Shown piece after piece: positions 1 to 7,697 of a stretch of 64,000 bases of DNA; the stretch's first letter is position 1; every line of letters starts with the position of its first letter. Position numbers and translations under genes: made by a program. Below the pieces are notes generated by a model. That model was not told the origin of the DNA and did not search any database. It saw only the letters and a list, made by a program, of their open reading frames with translations. This stretch comes from Ciceribacter sp. L1K22 (GTDB lineage: Bacteria; Pseudomonadota; Alphaproteobacteria; Rhizobiales; Rhizobiaceae), in assembly GCF_017599385.1 (NCBI RefSeq), contig NZ_JAGFPK010000001.1, positions 684,177 through 748,176 of the forward strand. The letters are read 5' to 3'.

Positions 1-189
1 CGCGTTCGTACCTTTATCCGCAAGGTCGAGGAAGCTCTGGCCGCAGGTGATCCGGCGGTTGCCAAGGAAGCCCTTCGTGCGGCGCAGCCGGAGTTGCAGC
101 GCGCAGCCTCCAAGGGTGTCGTTCACGCCAACACTGCGTCGCGGAAGATTTCGCGTTTGGCGCAGCGTGTGAAGGCCCTGTCTGCCTGA
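1..189 (+). CDS. rpsT: 30S ribosomal protein S20 (3' part only)
   Basis: The window opens inside this gene. The first frame gives 62 residues ending KALSA and a TGA stop at 187-189. The very basic, Ala-rich helical sequence, including the [19 protein letters not shown] block, is the C-terminal two thirds of bacterial ribosomal protein S20, which binds 16S rRNA early in 30S assembly. S20 is usually about 88 residues, so roughly 26 N-terminal residues lie outside the window. A rho-independent terminator follows 30 bases later. rpsT upstream of dnaA is the usual rhizobial order. Confidence 0.93.
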   Translation, partial: RVRTFIRKVEEALAAGDPAVAKEALRAAQPELQRAASKGVVHANTASRKISRLAQRVKALSA

Positions 190-219
190 TTTAAGACATT
201 TTTCTGCCGCATTTAAAGT

Positions 220-245
220 GCCCGGTCATTTGATCGGGCTTTTTG
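220..245 (+). terminator. Rho-independent terminator of rpsT
   Basis: An 8-bp stem (GCCCGGTC at 220-227, GATCGGGC at 232-239, with one G-U pair) around a 4-nt loop is followed directly by a T-run at 240-244. It sits 30 bp after the rpsT stop, so it should separate rpsT transcription from the dnaA control region. Confidence 0.85.
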
Positions 246-342
246 CGTTGTGTCGTTCATGTCTTCCCTGGGCCGGCGAGGACGTAACATTTAAATGACG
301 GCCGCGTGACAGAAATTATCGTTTAATTACAATAATTTGTTA

Positions 343-368
343 GAGGTTCATTCGTGTTCTTGAACCTC
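343..368. repeat. Perfect 8-bp inverted repeat in rpsT-dnaA gap
   Basis: GAGGTTCA (343-350) and TGAACCTC (361-368) are perfect inverted copies separated by 10 nt. No T-run follows, so this does not look like a terminator. It lies in an unusually AT-rich stretch (about 308-420), which suggests a protein-binding site or RNA hairpin in the dnaA control region. The function is unknown. Confidence 0.5.
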
Positions 369-394
369 ACTTTACGGCAAGCTGCCCCGTTTTT

Positions 395-520
395 GAGTCA
401 AGCGAATTTTTATTTTTCTGGCCCTACGTCCGCTCGTCATCACCTGAAATTTGAATCTCCTTGATTCCAAAGAGAATATTTTTCGAGGAATTGTGACATT
501 GAAAAAGACGCCTCGGAGTC
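395..520. promoter_or_regulatory. Cluster of four GANTC (CcrM methylation) sites
   Basis: GAGTC at 395-399, GAATC at 453-457, GATTC at 463-467 and GAGTC at 516-520 place four GANTC sites in 126 bp. I saw no others between 246 and 949. In alphaproteobacteria CcrM methylates the A of GANTC late in the cell cycle, and in Caulobacter methylation of such sites affects dnaA transcription. The sites are seen directly; their role here is inferred. Confidence 0.5.
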
Positions 521-556
521 AATGGGCAGGTCTTAATTTGACGTAAAAATTCGCGG

Positions 557-585
557 TTGATCTTGGTCTGTGATCCTGCCTTAAT
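557..585 (+). promoter_or_regulatory. Candidate sigma-70 promoter for the sRNA upstream of dnaA
   Basis: TTGATC (557-562) and CTTAAT (580-585) are separated by exactly 17 nt, a fair match to the rhizobial CTTGAC-N17-CTATAT pattern. Initiation would fall near 591-593, about 105 nt before the end of the terminator at 673-696. This is a pattern match by eye. Confidence 0.4.
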
Positions 586-591
586 ACCTCT

Positions 592-696
592 CGGCAGACG
601 GCGAAAATTGGTCGGATGGGCGTGAGGGCTTAAGCCCCTTTTCACCCGCTTCCGGTTGATGTTGTCTGTGGACGAGGCGTTTCCGCCTCGTTTTTT
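592..696 (+). ncRNA. Candidate ~105-nt trans-acting sRNA (EcpR1-type) before dnaA
   Basis: The stretch has a plausible promoter just upstream, no credible ORF, a 12-bp palindrome GGGCTTAAGCCC at 626-637, and ends in a strong intrinsic terminator that no protein gene explains. The implied transcript is about 105 nt. Sinorhizobium is known to make EcpR1, a roughly 100-nt sRNA that represses dnaA and gcrA; I recall its gene lying near dnaA but cannot verify that here. The start is approximate. The alternative is a leader of dnaA ending in an attenuator. Confidence 0.55.
673..696 (+). terminator. Intrinsic terminator of the candidate sRNA
   Basis: CGAGGCG (673-679), loop TTTC, CGCCTCG (684-690), then six T at 691-696: a textbook 7-bp GC-rich stem with U-tract. 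It lies 250 bp upstream of the dnaA start on the same strand, so it must end a separate transcript or attenuate dnaA. Confidence 0.85.
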
Positions 697-716
697 CAAA
701 CAGTCGCGACGTGGCG

Positions 717-737
717 CCGAAACTTTCCCTGTTTCGG
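717..737 (+). repeat. 7-bp hairpin in the dnaA leader
   Basis: CCGAAAC (717-723) and GTTTCGG (731-737) form a perfect 7-bp stem with a 7-nt loop, just after the sRNA terminator. No U-tract follows. The rest of 697-949 has no recognisable gene and must carry the dnaA promoter or leader unless dnaA is read through from upstream. Confidence 0.4.
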
Positions 738-949
738 AGCGTGGGTCGTTTTGTCCGTTGTTCGTGGAAGACGGGAACGAATTCGGATGGAGAGAGAGGC
801 ATACGGAAGGGGTTGATCGTTCATGACGAGGATGGGCGATCATAAGGCGGGGACAGGGTTGGCTCAGGCGATCGATGTTAGTCGATGCCGGTTGATCCTT
901 AATGTGGCGGCGACAGCCGGCATCTGAAAATGAAAAGGCGGCAAATAAT

Positions 950-2497
950 ATGCAAATGAATTCATCGATAGCCGGCGCACCGGATCATGACGGTGCTCGC
1001 CAGACGACTGTGGCCGTTTGCAGCGAAACGGCGGAGGGTAATCCCGAAATGAAGCATGATGCACTGTTCGAGCGTTTCAGCGCGCGGCTGAAGGCTCAGG
1101 TCGGCCCGGATGTGTTTGCGAGCTGGTTCGGACGCCTCAAGCTTCATTCTGTATCAAAGAGTGTCGTACGCCTTAGCGTGCCGACAACCTTTCTGAAGTC
1201 GTGGATCAACAACCGCTATCTTGATCTCATTACCTCGCTGCTCCAGGCGGAAGATCCGGGCATCCTGAAGGCCGAAATTGTCGTGCGAAGCGCAAGCAGG
1301 AGCGTCAAGCCGGCAACAGAGGGCCGCCTGCAGGTAAACGAGCCACAGAACGTCCAGCCGCGCCGACAGGGTCTTCAGACCGTCGGTCAGGCTGCTCCGA
1401 CGCCCCAGTCCGCCCAGCCGGCACGGGTTGCAGCCGGCAGCCCCTTCTTCGGCTCGCCGCTCGATAGCCGCTTCACGTTCGACAGCTTTGTCGAGGGCGC
1501 TTCCAACCGCGTCGCGCTGGCTGCCGCCAAGACGATCGCGGAAGCCGGTGCGGGTGCCGTGCGCTTCAATCCGCTGTTCATCCATTCCTCGGTCGGGCTC
1601 GGCAAGACGCACCTTCTCCAGGCAATCGCAAACGCCGCAGTTCAGAGCCCGAGGGCTCCGCGTGTGGTCTATCTCACGGCGGAATATTTCATGTGGCGCT
1701 TTGCCACCGCGATCCGCGACAACGACGCCTTGACGCTGAAGGAGTCTCTTCGCAACATCGATCTCCTCGTTATCGACGACATGCAGTTTCTGCAGGGCAA
1801 GATGATCCAGCATGAATTCTGCCATCTGCTGAACATGCTGCTCGACAGTGCCAAGCAGGTTGTGGTGGCCGCGGACCGCGCGCCGTGGGAGCTGGAGTCG
1901 CTCGATCCGCGCGTCCGTTCGCGCCTTCAAGGCGGTGTTGCCATCGAGATGGAAGCACCAGATTTCGAGATGCGCCTCGAGATGCTGAAGAACAAACTTG
2001 CCTCAGCCCGCCAGGACGACACATCGCTCGATATTCCCGAGGAGATTTTGGTGCATGTGGCGCGCAATATCTCAAGCAGCGGTCGCGATCTGGAAGGTGC
2101 ATTCAACCAGCTCATTTTCCGTCGGTCCTTCGAGCCGAACCTGTCGATTGACAGGGTCGATGAGCTTCTCGCGCATCTGGTCGGTGCGGCCGAGCAGAAG
2201 CGGGTGCGGATTGAGGATATCCAGCGGATCGTTGCCCGCCACTACAACGTGTCGCGGCAGGAGCTTGTCTCGAACCGTCGCACCCGGGTGATTGTCAAGC
2301 CGCGTCAGATCGCGATGTATTTGTCGAAGACGCTGACGCCACGCTCGTTCCCGGAAATCGGTCGGCGGTTCGGCGGTCGCGATCACACGACCGTTCTGCA
2401 TGCGGTCCGCAAGATCGAGGAACTGATCGGTGCCGACACGAAACTCAGCCATGAAGTTGAACTTTTGAAGCGGCTGATCAACGAGAACAACGCGTGA
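950..2497 (+). CDS. dnaA: Chromosomal replication initiator DnaA
   Basis: DnaA binds oriC and uses ATP to melt the origin. The 515-aa product has the N-terminal DnaB/HU-interaction domain (from about [13 protein letters not shown]), a variable Pro/Gln-rich linker at about 110-180, the AAA+ core with Walker [11 protein letters not shown] near residues 212-221 and Walker [10 protein letters not shown], and the C-terminal box-binding helix-turn-helix with the signature [12 protein letters not shown] chose the ATG at 950 (MQMNSS) because AAGG at 935-938 lies upstream and rhizobial DnaA proteins begin this way. An in-frame ATG at 902 would add 16 residues but has no ribosome site. Upstream are the GANTC cluster and candidate sRNA. 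Confidence 0.95.
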   Translation: MQMNSSIAGAPDHDGARQTTVAVCSETAEGNPEMKHDALFERFSARLKAQVGPDVFASWFGRLKLHSVSKSVVRLSVPTTFLKSWINNRYLDLITSLLQAEDPGILKAEIVVRSASRSVKPATEGRLQVNEPQNVQPRRQGLQTVGQAAPTPQSAQPARVAAGSPFFGSPLDSRFTFDSFVEGASNRVALAAAKTIAEAGAGAVRFNPLFIHSSVGLGKTHLLQAIANAAVQSPRAPRVVYLTAEYFMWRFATAIRDNDALTLKESLRNIDLLVIDDMQFLQGKMIQHEFCHLLNMLLDSAKQVVVAADRAPWELESLDPRVRSRLQGGVAIEMEAPDFEMRLEMLKNKLASARQDDTSLDIPEEILVHVARNISSSGRDLEGAFNQLIFRRSFEPNLSIDRVDELLAHLVGAAEQKRVRIEDIQRIVARHYNVSRQELVSNRRTRVIVKPRQIAMYLSKTLTPRSFPEIGRRFGGRDHTTVLHAVRKIEELIGADTKLSHEVELLKRLINENNA

Positions 2498-2526
2498 TAG
2501 CGCGCGAGGTGGGGGCTCGTTGACCG

Positions 2527-3333
2527 ATGGCGAGCGCCAGCCTCGCCATGTACGATTTTTGTGAGCCCGTGCGGCAGGCGAATGATGCGCTATGGCGGAT
2601 CATTCGCGACGACCTGACGAAAGCCGGATTTTCCGCGCCTTCGAAGCTTGACCGATCCTCCCGTTATGATGCGTTGTGGCGAAGAGAGGATTTGGTTTTT
2701 GCGCAGACCTGCGGCTATCCGTATATAAAGCAATTGCGTGGGCATGTTCGCCTTGTAGGCGTCCCGATTTACCGGTTTCCGGGCGGAAATGGTATCGATC
2801 GCGCGAGCCTTGTGATTGTTCGTGACGCCGATGGGATCGGCGGTATCGAGGATCTGCGGAACCGGCGGGTTGCTGTGAACGATCCGATGTCGAACTCCGG
2901 CATGAATCTGCTGCGTGCGCTGATCGCGCCCCAGGCAATTGCGGGCCGTTTCTTCTCAAAGGTATCCTTCACCGGAGGCCACCTGATGTCACTTGCCGAC
3001 GTTCTTGCCGGTCACGCAGACGTCGCGGCGATAGACAGTGTGACTTTCGGCCTTCTCGCCGCGCATTCGCCGGACGCCCTAAAAGGGGTGAAGGTTTTGA
3101 TGCAAACACCCGCTGGACCAGGCTTGCCGATTATTTCGCGGAAAGACGCCACGGATGCGGAGGTATCGGTTGTCCGGGAAAGCCTGTCGCGGATAGCGAC
3201 CCAGCCGGCTTATGCGGCGATCAGGGAACCTCTCGGCCTGGTCGGCTTCGAGGTTCCTGATCAGGCGGCATATGACGCGCTGACCGAACTTGAGGACTTC
3301 GCCCTTCGCAGGGGCTATCCCGTCATCAACTGA
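2527..3333 (+). CDS. PhnD-like phosphate/phosphonate-binding family protein, no signal peptide
   Basis: The 268-aa product resembles the periplasmic substrate-binding proteins of phosphate/phosphite/phosphonate ABC transporters (PhnD, COG3221). Typical features are the CGYPYI stretch after strand exchange, the DLRNRRVAVNDPMSNSG segment and the HADVAAIDSVTFGLL segment. It starts MASASLAMYDF with no hydrophobic leader, so it should stay in the cytoplasm, and there are no permease or ATPase genes beside it. It starts 29 bp after dnaA and may be cotranscribed with it. Its 3' end overlaps the convergent desaturase gene by 19 bp. The ligand is unknown; a cytosolic sensor or binding role is inferred. 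Confidence 0.75.
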   Translation: MASASLAMYDFCEPVRQANDALWRIIRDDLTKAGFSAPSKLDRSSRYDALWRREDLVFAQTCGYPYIKQLRGHVRLVGVPIYRFPGGNGIDRASLVIVRDADGIGGIEDLRNRRVAVNDPMSNSGMNLLRALIAPQAIAGRFFSKVSFTGGHLMSLADVLAGHADVAAIDSVTFGLLAAHSPDALKGVKVLMQTPAGPGLPIISRKDATDAEVSVVRESLSRIATQPAYAAIREPLGLVGFEVPDQAAYDALTELEDFALRRGYPVIN

Positions 3334-4298
3334 TCGGTATAGGTGATTTCGGTCGCCACGCTAGTTTGGCCAGCCATGTGCTGCGGGTGGATCGGCTCGT
3401 GATGCTGTCGGAAAAGATAACGCCGCGCGACATCGAGATAGCCGTTATAGACCAGCCCGCCATTGAGCTCGATGAAGGCCTGCCGTTGAGCATGATAGAG
3501 CCCCGGTATCTTGTACCATGGCAATTGCGGCAGGCTGTGATGCACGATGTGGAGATTGTTATAAAGGAAGAGCAGGCCGAATGCCGGGCTCTTTTCGACA
3601 ATCGCCGTGCGCTCCTCCTTCGTGCCAGCATAGCGGTGCTCGGCAAAGGAGCGGAGTCTTGAGAAAGCCAGGCCTGAATAGGCAAAGGCGACAAGATAAA
3701 TCCATATCGGCATCTGGCAGATGACAACCACCCAGAAAATAACTGCAGCAACGCCGACGAGATGCCAAAGCCAGACGGCGGCATGTGTTGCGTCGCCCCG
3801 GACGAAGCGTGCGGCTTCCGATCCCCAGAGCGCGGCGACTGCAATCAGCGGACCGAGGGTCAGTCGTCCGGCCAAGGTATTGTTGACCCGGCGGATCATC
3901 TGTCCGATCCGACCTGTTTTGTTCCAGCCGTCATCGGTAAAGTAGTAGGATTCCGGATCCTCGATCGGGTCCGTCAGCCATTCGTCATTATGATGTTTCA
4001 GGTGAGCGTGCTTGTAGAGCGTATACGGTAGCCACAAGGAAACCGGTGGCCAGCCGATTGCGTCGTTAATCCGTCGAAAACGCGTCGGATGTCCGTGCAA
4101 TACTTCATGCTGCAGGGAGCCATGCCAAGCGATTGTCCATCCTCCGAGCACGAACAGGACGATGAACGGGAAAGTCGTCCAGTAGAAAGTCAGAATAAAC
4201 CAGGAAAGGTATATCGTGCAGGTCAATGCAAGCGTGGGAAGTTCTACCGAAAAGCGCGAACGCTTGCGGCGGTGAAGGTCGTCTGAAATGTATGACAT
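3315..4298 (-). CDS. Membrane fatty acid desaturase family protein
   Basis: The 327-aa integral membrane di-iron enzyme of the fatty-acid desaturase superfamily has the three histidine clusters: H59/H64 with HEVLHGH at 64-70, HAHLKHH at 97-103, and HIVHH near residue 255. Hydrophobic segments surround them (about 20-55 and 150-215). Family members insert double bonds into acyl chains or hydroxylate/ketolate hydrophobic substrates; the substrate cannot be told from sequence. I chose the ATG at 4298 (MSYISDD) over one 7 codons upstream. It stands alone; the 246 bp between it and hemW (4299-4544) hold no gene I can support. Confidence 0.8.
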   Translation of the reverse strand: MSYISDDLHRRKRSRFSVELPTLALTCTIYLSWFILTFYWTTFPFIVLFVLGGWTIAWHGSLQHEVLHGHPTRFRRINDAIGWPPVSLWLPYTLYKHAHLKHHNDEWLTDPIEDPESYYFTDDGWNKTGRIGQMIRRVNNTLAGRLTLGPLIAVAALWGSEAARFVRGDATHAAVWLWHLVGVAAVIFWVVVICQMPIWIYLVAFAYSGLAFSRLRSFAEHRYAGTKEERTAIVEKSPAFGLLFLYNNLHIVHHSLPQLPWYKIPGLYHAQRQAFIELNGGLVYNGYLDVARRYLFRQHHEPIHPQHMAGQTSVATEITYTDQLMTG

Positions 4299-4544
4299 GT
4301 GTTGCCGTGAATTCAGCAATCAGGTTCCGAACGCGGAGAGCAAATCATCCTGGCGCTACCTGATCGAGATAGGAGCGAAAGCAACCGGAATCGTCAAGAG
4401 AACGAAAAGTGTACTGCCCGGCGGCGCGTAATTTTCTTCTCGTCAGCGTTCGCACGTTGTCCTCGAACACAATGTGTTTGCAACCGTGGCCGAAAAATCC
4501 GGACAACGGCGGAAAGTGATCGGGGTTCGGAAGACCGTTAAATG

Positions 4545-5726
4545 TCAGCTCGCAAGATCTGCGACCACGCTGTCGAGAATGAGCATGCCTTTTGGCGTGC
4601 AGCGCAGGCGCGAATTGCCGAGGCGTTCGATGAAGCCGTGTTCCAGTAAAAAGGTTTCGCGATCCGGATCCGGATCGCGACCGGAAAGCTGCTGCCACCG
4701 CGCAAGGTCTACACCCTCGCGCAATCGCAGTCCCATCAGCAGCAATTCGTCCGCTTGTTCGTCGCGTCCCAGTCTCTCCTGGTCAACGATGCCCTCGCTG
4801 CGCTGCTCGACCAGTTCGAGCCATTGTTCAGGGTTGCGTTCGGTCGCTGTGGCGAGCTTAATACCCTCCCGGCTGATCCTGCCGTGCGCACCCGGCCCGA
4901 TGCCGGCATAGTCGCCGTAGCGCCAATAAGTCAGGTTATGACGGCTCTCCGCACCCGGACGGGCATGATTGGAGACCTCGTAGGCCGGCAATCCTCTTGC
5001 TGCCGTGATGTCCTGGGTCGCCTCGTAGAGGTCAGCCGCGCGATCGTCGTCAAGTGTGGTGAGTTTGCCGGCCTTATGGAGGCCATAGAAGGCCGTCCCC
5101 TCCTCAATCGTCAGCTGATAGAGCGAAAGATGATCCGCCGCATATGAAATCGCCTCCTCGAGTTCCTCTTCCCACGCCTGAACGGTCTGGTCCGGGCGGG
5201 CATAGATAAGGTCGAACGACATGCGCGGAAAAATCTCTCGGGCGAGGCGGATCGCCTTCAAAGCGTCGGCGACGTCGTGAAGCCTGCCGAGGAACTTCAG
5301 ATCTCGATCGTTGAGCGCCTGCACACCCATTGAAACACGGTTGACGCCTGCGGCGCGATAGCCGCGGAAACGCTCTGCCTCGACGCTGGAGGGGTTAGCC
5401 TCCATCGTCACCTCTATCCCGTCCGGCACATGCCAGTAGCGCGCCACACCATCAAGGATCGTCTCGATGGTTGACGGTTCCATGAGCGATGGTGTGCCGC
5501 CACCGACGAATATGCTGGTGACGGTCTTTGGACCGGAGAGGCCACGCATATGCGCCATTTCTCGAAGGAATGCCTGCGCGAAGCGTTCCTGATCGACCGG
5601 TTTATGCCGGACATGGCTGTTGAAATCGCAGTAGGGGCATTTCGCCGCGCAGAAAGGCCAGTGCAGGTAAACGCCAAAACCCGGTTCCCCCGTGTCGGGC
5701 AGGATGAAGGGCGTCGGCTGCAACAT
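4545..5726 (-). CDS. hemW: Radical SAM heme chaperone HemW
   Basis: This 393-aa HemN-like radical SAM protein has the cluster-binding CxxxCxxC motif at Cys26, Cys30 and Cys33 (PFCAAKCPYCDF), followed by the GGGTPSL SAM-binding motif. HemW binds and delivers heme to respiratory enzymes. It is often annotated as oxygen-independent coproporphyrinogen oxidase, but it lacks the longer HemN N-terminal region. It is the last gene of the minus-strand rph-VOC-rdgB-hemW operon, starting 3 bp after the rdgB stop; rdgB-hemW adjacency is common in alphaproteobacteria. Confidence 0.9.
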   Translation of the reverse strand: MLQPTPFILPDTGEPGFGVYLHWPFCAAKCPYCDFNSHVRHKPVDQERFAQAFLREMAHMRGLSGPKTVTSIFVGGGTPSLMEPSTIETILDGVARYWHVPDGIEVTMEANPSSVEAERFRGYRAAGVNRVSMGVQALNDRDLKFLGRLHDVADALKAIRLAREIFPRMSFDLIYARPDQTVQAWEEELEEAISYAADHLSLYQLTIEEGTAFYGLHKAGKLTTLDDDRAADLYEATQDITAARGLPAYEVSNHARPGAESRHNLTYWRYGDYAGIGPGAHGRISREGIKLATATERNPEQWLELVEQRSEGIVDQERLGRDEQADELLLMGLRLREGVDLARWQQLSGRDPDPDRETFLLEHGFIERLGNSRLRCTPKGMLILDSVVADLAS

Positions 5727-5729
5727 ATC

Positions 5730-6374
5730 TCAGCCTTCCAGGCAGGTTTCGACGAAAAGCTTGAACGCACGCGCCCGATGCGAAAGCGCCGTTGCGTCAC
5801 CCTGTTTCCAGCCGTGTTTCTCGTCTGCGCTCATTTCTCCGAATGTCGCTTCGTAGCCCTCCGGCTGGAAGACGGGATCATACCCGAACCCCTTGGCCCC
5901 GCGCGGGGGCCAGACGACCCGTCCCTCCACCTCCCCACGGAAGAACTCGGTATGGCCGTCAGGCCACGCCAGGCAAAGAACGCTGACAAAGCGCGCCGTC
6001 CGTTGCGAGGGATCGAATGCACCTTTCTCCTGCAGCGCCTTCTCGACCTTCTCCATAGCCATGACGAAGTCGCGCGACCCGTCCTCCCGTTCGGCCCAGT
6101 TGGCCGTGTACACACCCGGCGCCCCGTCAAGTGCGTCAACGACCAGTCCGGAATCGTCTGAAAGCGCCGGCAGTCCCGCAGCGCGTGCCGAGGCGAGAGC
6201 CTTGATCGCCGCGTTCTCCTCGAATGTGGTGCCCGTCTCGTCGGGCTCGTCGAATTTCAGCTCAGCGGCCGATTTCGCTGAAAACCCGAAAGGCCCGATC
6301 AGGTCGGCGATCTCCGCGATCTTGCCCGCGTTGTGACTGGCAACGACGATGGTTTTCGTGTCGAGCTTTCTCAT
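5730..6374 (-). CDS. rdgB: dITP/XTP pyrophosphatase RdgB
   Basis: The 214-aa Ham1/RdgB family enzyme hydrolyses dITP, dXTP and ITP to monophosphates and so keeps deaminated purines out of DNA. The nucleotide-binding SHNAGK motif is near residues 13-18, and the family blocks [19 protein letters not shown] and [14 protein letters not shown] are all present. The start is ATG at 6374, overlapping the stop of the upstream VOC gene (ATGA). An ORF extension 14 codons upstream is ignored because of this coupling and the family length. Confidence 0.93.
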   Translation of the reverse strand: MRKLDTKTIVVASHNAGKIAEIADLIGPFGFSAKSAAELKFDEPDETGTTFEENAAIKALASARAAGLPALSDDSGLVVDALDGAPGVYTANWAEREDGSRDFVMAMEKVEKALQEKGAFDPSQRTARFVSVLCLAWPDGHTEFFRGEVEGRVVWPPRGAKGFGYDPVFQPEGYEATFGEMSADEKHGWKQGDATALSHRARAFKLFVETCLEG

Positions 6375-6799
6375 GGCGTGTCCTGTTTGATGTTCCAAAG
6401 GTGAGCTTCCGCGCACTCAAGACTATTGCCTGCCGGGTCGCGAAAGTAGATCGATCGCGCTCCGTTGGGCCAGCGGAAATCCGCCTCGATTTCGACCCCG
6501 GCCTCGGCCAGCCGCTCGCAGAGAGCATCTATCGCCGGTCCGGTTGCACGAAAGCACATGTGGCCGGGGCCATGGGCACCGTGGGGTGGAACGGGAAGGG
6601 CTCCCTTGTTGGCTTCCTTGCTACTCTGATCCGGATTGAAGATCAGCAGGATACCCGCTCCGCACCGGAAAAAGACGTCGCGGTCGCCATGGCGGACGAT
6701 ACGTTCGAGTTGCAGCAGGTCGCCGTAGAAGGCCTCCGCGGCGTCGAGATCGTCCGCATAGAGAGCTGTTTCCAGTATGCCGTCGACCAACGCGGCCAA
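6371..6799 (-). CDS. VOC (glyoxalase/bleomycin-resistance fold) family protein
   Basis: The 142-aa vicinal-oxygen-chelate protein has the opening pattern [21 protein letters not shown], a central HMCFRAT segment and the closing [13 protein letters not shown], with the metal-ligand-type His and Glu in place. Such proteins act as lyases, dioxygenases or resistance proteins; the substrate is unknown. The start is uncertain: I chose TTG at 6799, which follows a GAGG ribosome site at good spacing and leaves 16 bp after rph. Its stop overlaps the rdgB start, so it is translationally coupled in rph-VOC-rdgB-hemW. Confidence 0.78.
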   Translation of the reverse strand: MAALVDGILETALYADDLDAAEAFYGDLLQLERIVRHGDRDVFFRCGAGILLIFNPDQSSKEANKGALPVPPHGAHGPGHMCFRATGPAIDALCERLAEAGVEIEADFRWPNGARSIYFRDPAGNSLECAEAHLWNIKQDTP

Positions 6800-6815
6800 G
6801 ACGTCTCCCTCGGCC

Positions 6816-7532
6816 TCAGACGATGGCCTGCTTTTGCATCTCGACCAGTTCTGCAATGCCGGTCTTAGCAAGTCGCATGAGGGTCAGGAACTCCTCTTCC
6901 GAGAAGGGCACGCCCTCAGCGGTACCCTGGATTTCCACGATGGCTCCCGAGCCGGTCATGACGAAATTCGCATCTGTCTCGGCCGCTGAATCCTCAAGGT
7001 AGTCGAGGTCGATGACCGGCTGCTTCGCGAAAATCCCGCAGGAGATGGCAGCAACATGATCCTTCAGCACCTTGTCCGCCTTGATCATGTTCCGCGTTTC
7101 CATCCATTTCAGGCAGTCGCGCAGTGCAAGCCAAGCGCCGGTGATCGAAGCCGTCCGGGTACCCCCATCCGCCTGGATCACGTCGCAGTCGAGAGTGATC
7201 TGACGCTCGCCCAGAGCTTCCAGGTCAACGACCGCGCGGAGCGAGCGCCCGATCAGGCGCTGGATCTCGAGCGTCCGACCACCTTGTTTGCCGGAGGTTG
7301 CTTCGCGCTTCATGCGGTCGCCGGTCGCTCGCGGCAGCATTCCGTATTCGGCGGTCACCCAGCCCTTTCCGGTGTTCCGCAGCCATGGCGGGGTCTTTTC
7401 TTCGAGACTGGCTGTGCAGAGAACATGCGTGTCGCCAAATTTCACCAGACAGGAGCCTTCGGCGTGTTTGGAAAAGGCGCGCTCGAACGAAACCTTGCGC
7501 ATCTGATCGGTGCGTCTGCCGGATGGCCGCAT
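6816..7532 (-). CDS. rph: Ribonuclease PH
   Basis: This 238-aa phosphate-dependent 3'-5' exoribonuclease trims tRNA 3' ends. It has the full-length PH domain with the characteristic blocks [52 protein letters not shown] and a C-terminal VEIQGTAEG segment, matching the usual 236-240 aa. It is the first gene of the minus-strand operon and is divergent from hrcA. The intergenic 7533-7697 region must hold promoters for both. Confidence 0.94.
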   Translation of the reverse strand: MRPSGRRTDQMRKVSFERAFSKHAEGSCLVKFGDTHVLCTASLEEKTPPWLRNTGKGWVTAEYGMLPRATGDRMKREATSGKQGGRTLEIQRLIGRSLRAVVDLEALGERQITLDCDVIQADGGTRTASITGAWLALRDCLKWMETRNMIKADKVLKDHVAAISCGIFAKQPVIDLDYLEDSAAETDANFVMTGSGAIVEIQGTAEGVPFSEEEFLTLMRLAKTGIAELVEMQKQAIV

Positions 7533-7697
7533 TGCTAGCTCCTTCTTATGGTCTAGGGTCTTCTACGGGGGGATGCGCCGATTTGCAAAGAAAAAGGACG
7601 GGTCGTCCAAGCGCCGTATCGCCGAATTTTCCGGTTTGTTATCGCCGCTGGAATGCTTATATTTTCCCTCAGTGTCACGTGCGATCAGCTTTGGGAA

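Noticed and set aside
424..843. 139-aa minus-strand reading frame upstream of dnaA
   Set aside because: Its composition is not protein-like, it has no ribosome site and it runs across the sRNA and terminator.
246..949. Possible oriC next to dnaA
   Set aside because: I see no cluster of TTATCCACA-type DnaA boxes; only one poor match (TGTGGACGA near 667). In Rhizobiales the origin is usually elsewhere, near hemE.
4345..4698. 117-aa minus-strand frame between the desaturase gene and hemW
   Set aside because: Most of it overlaps hemW in another frame, with no ATG in the free part and no recognisable domain.
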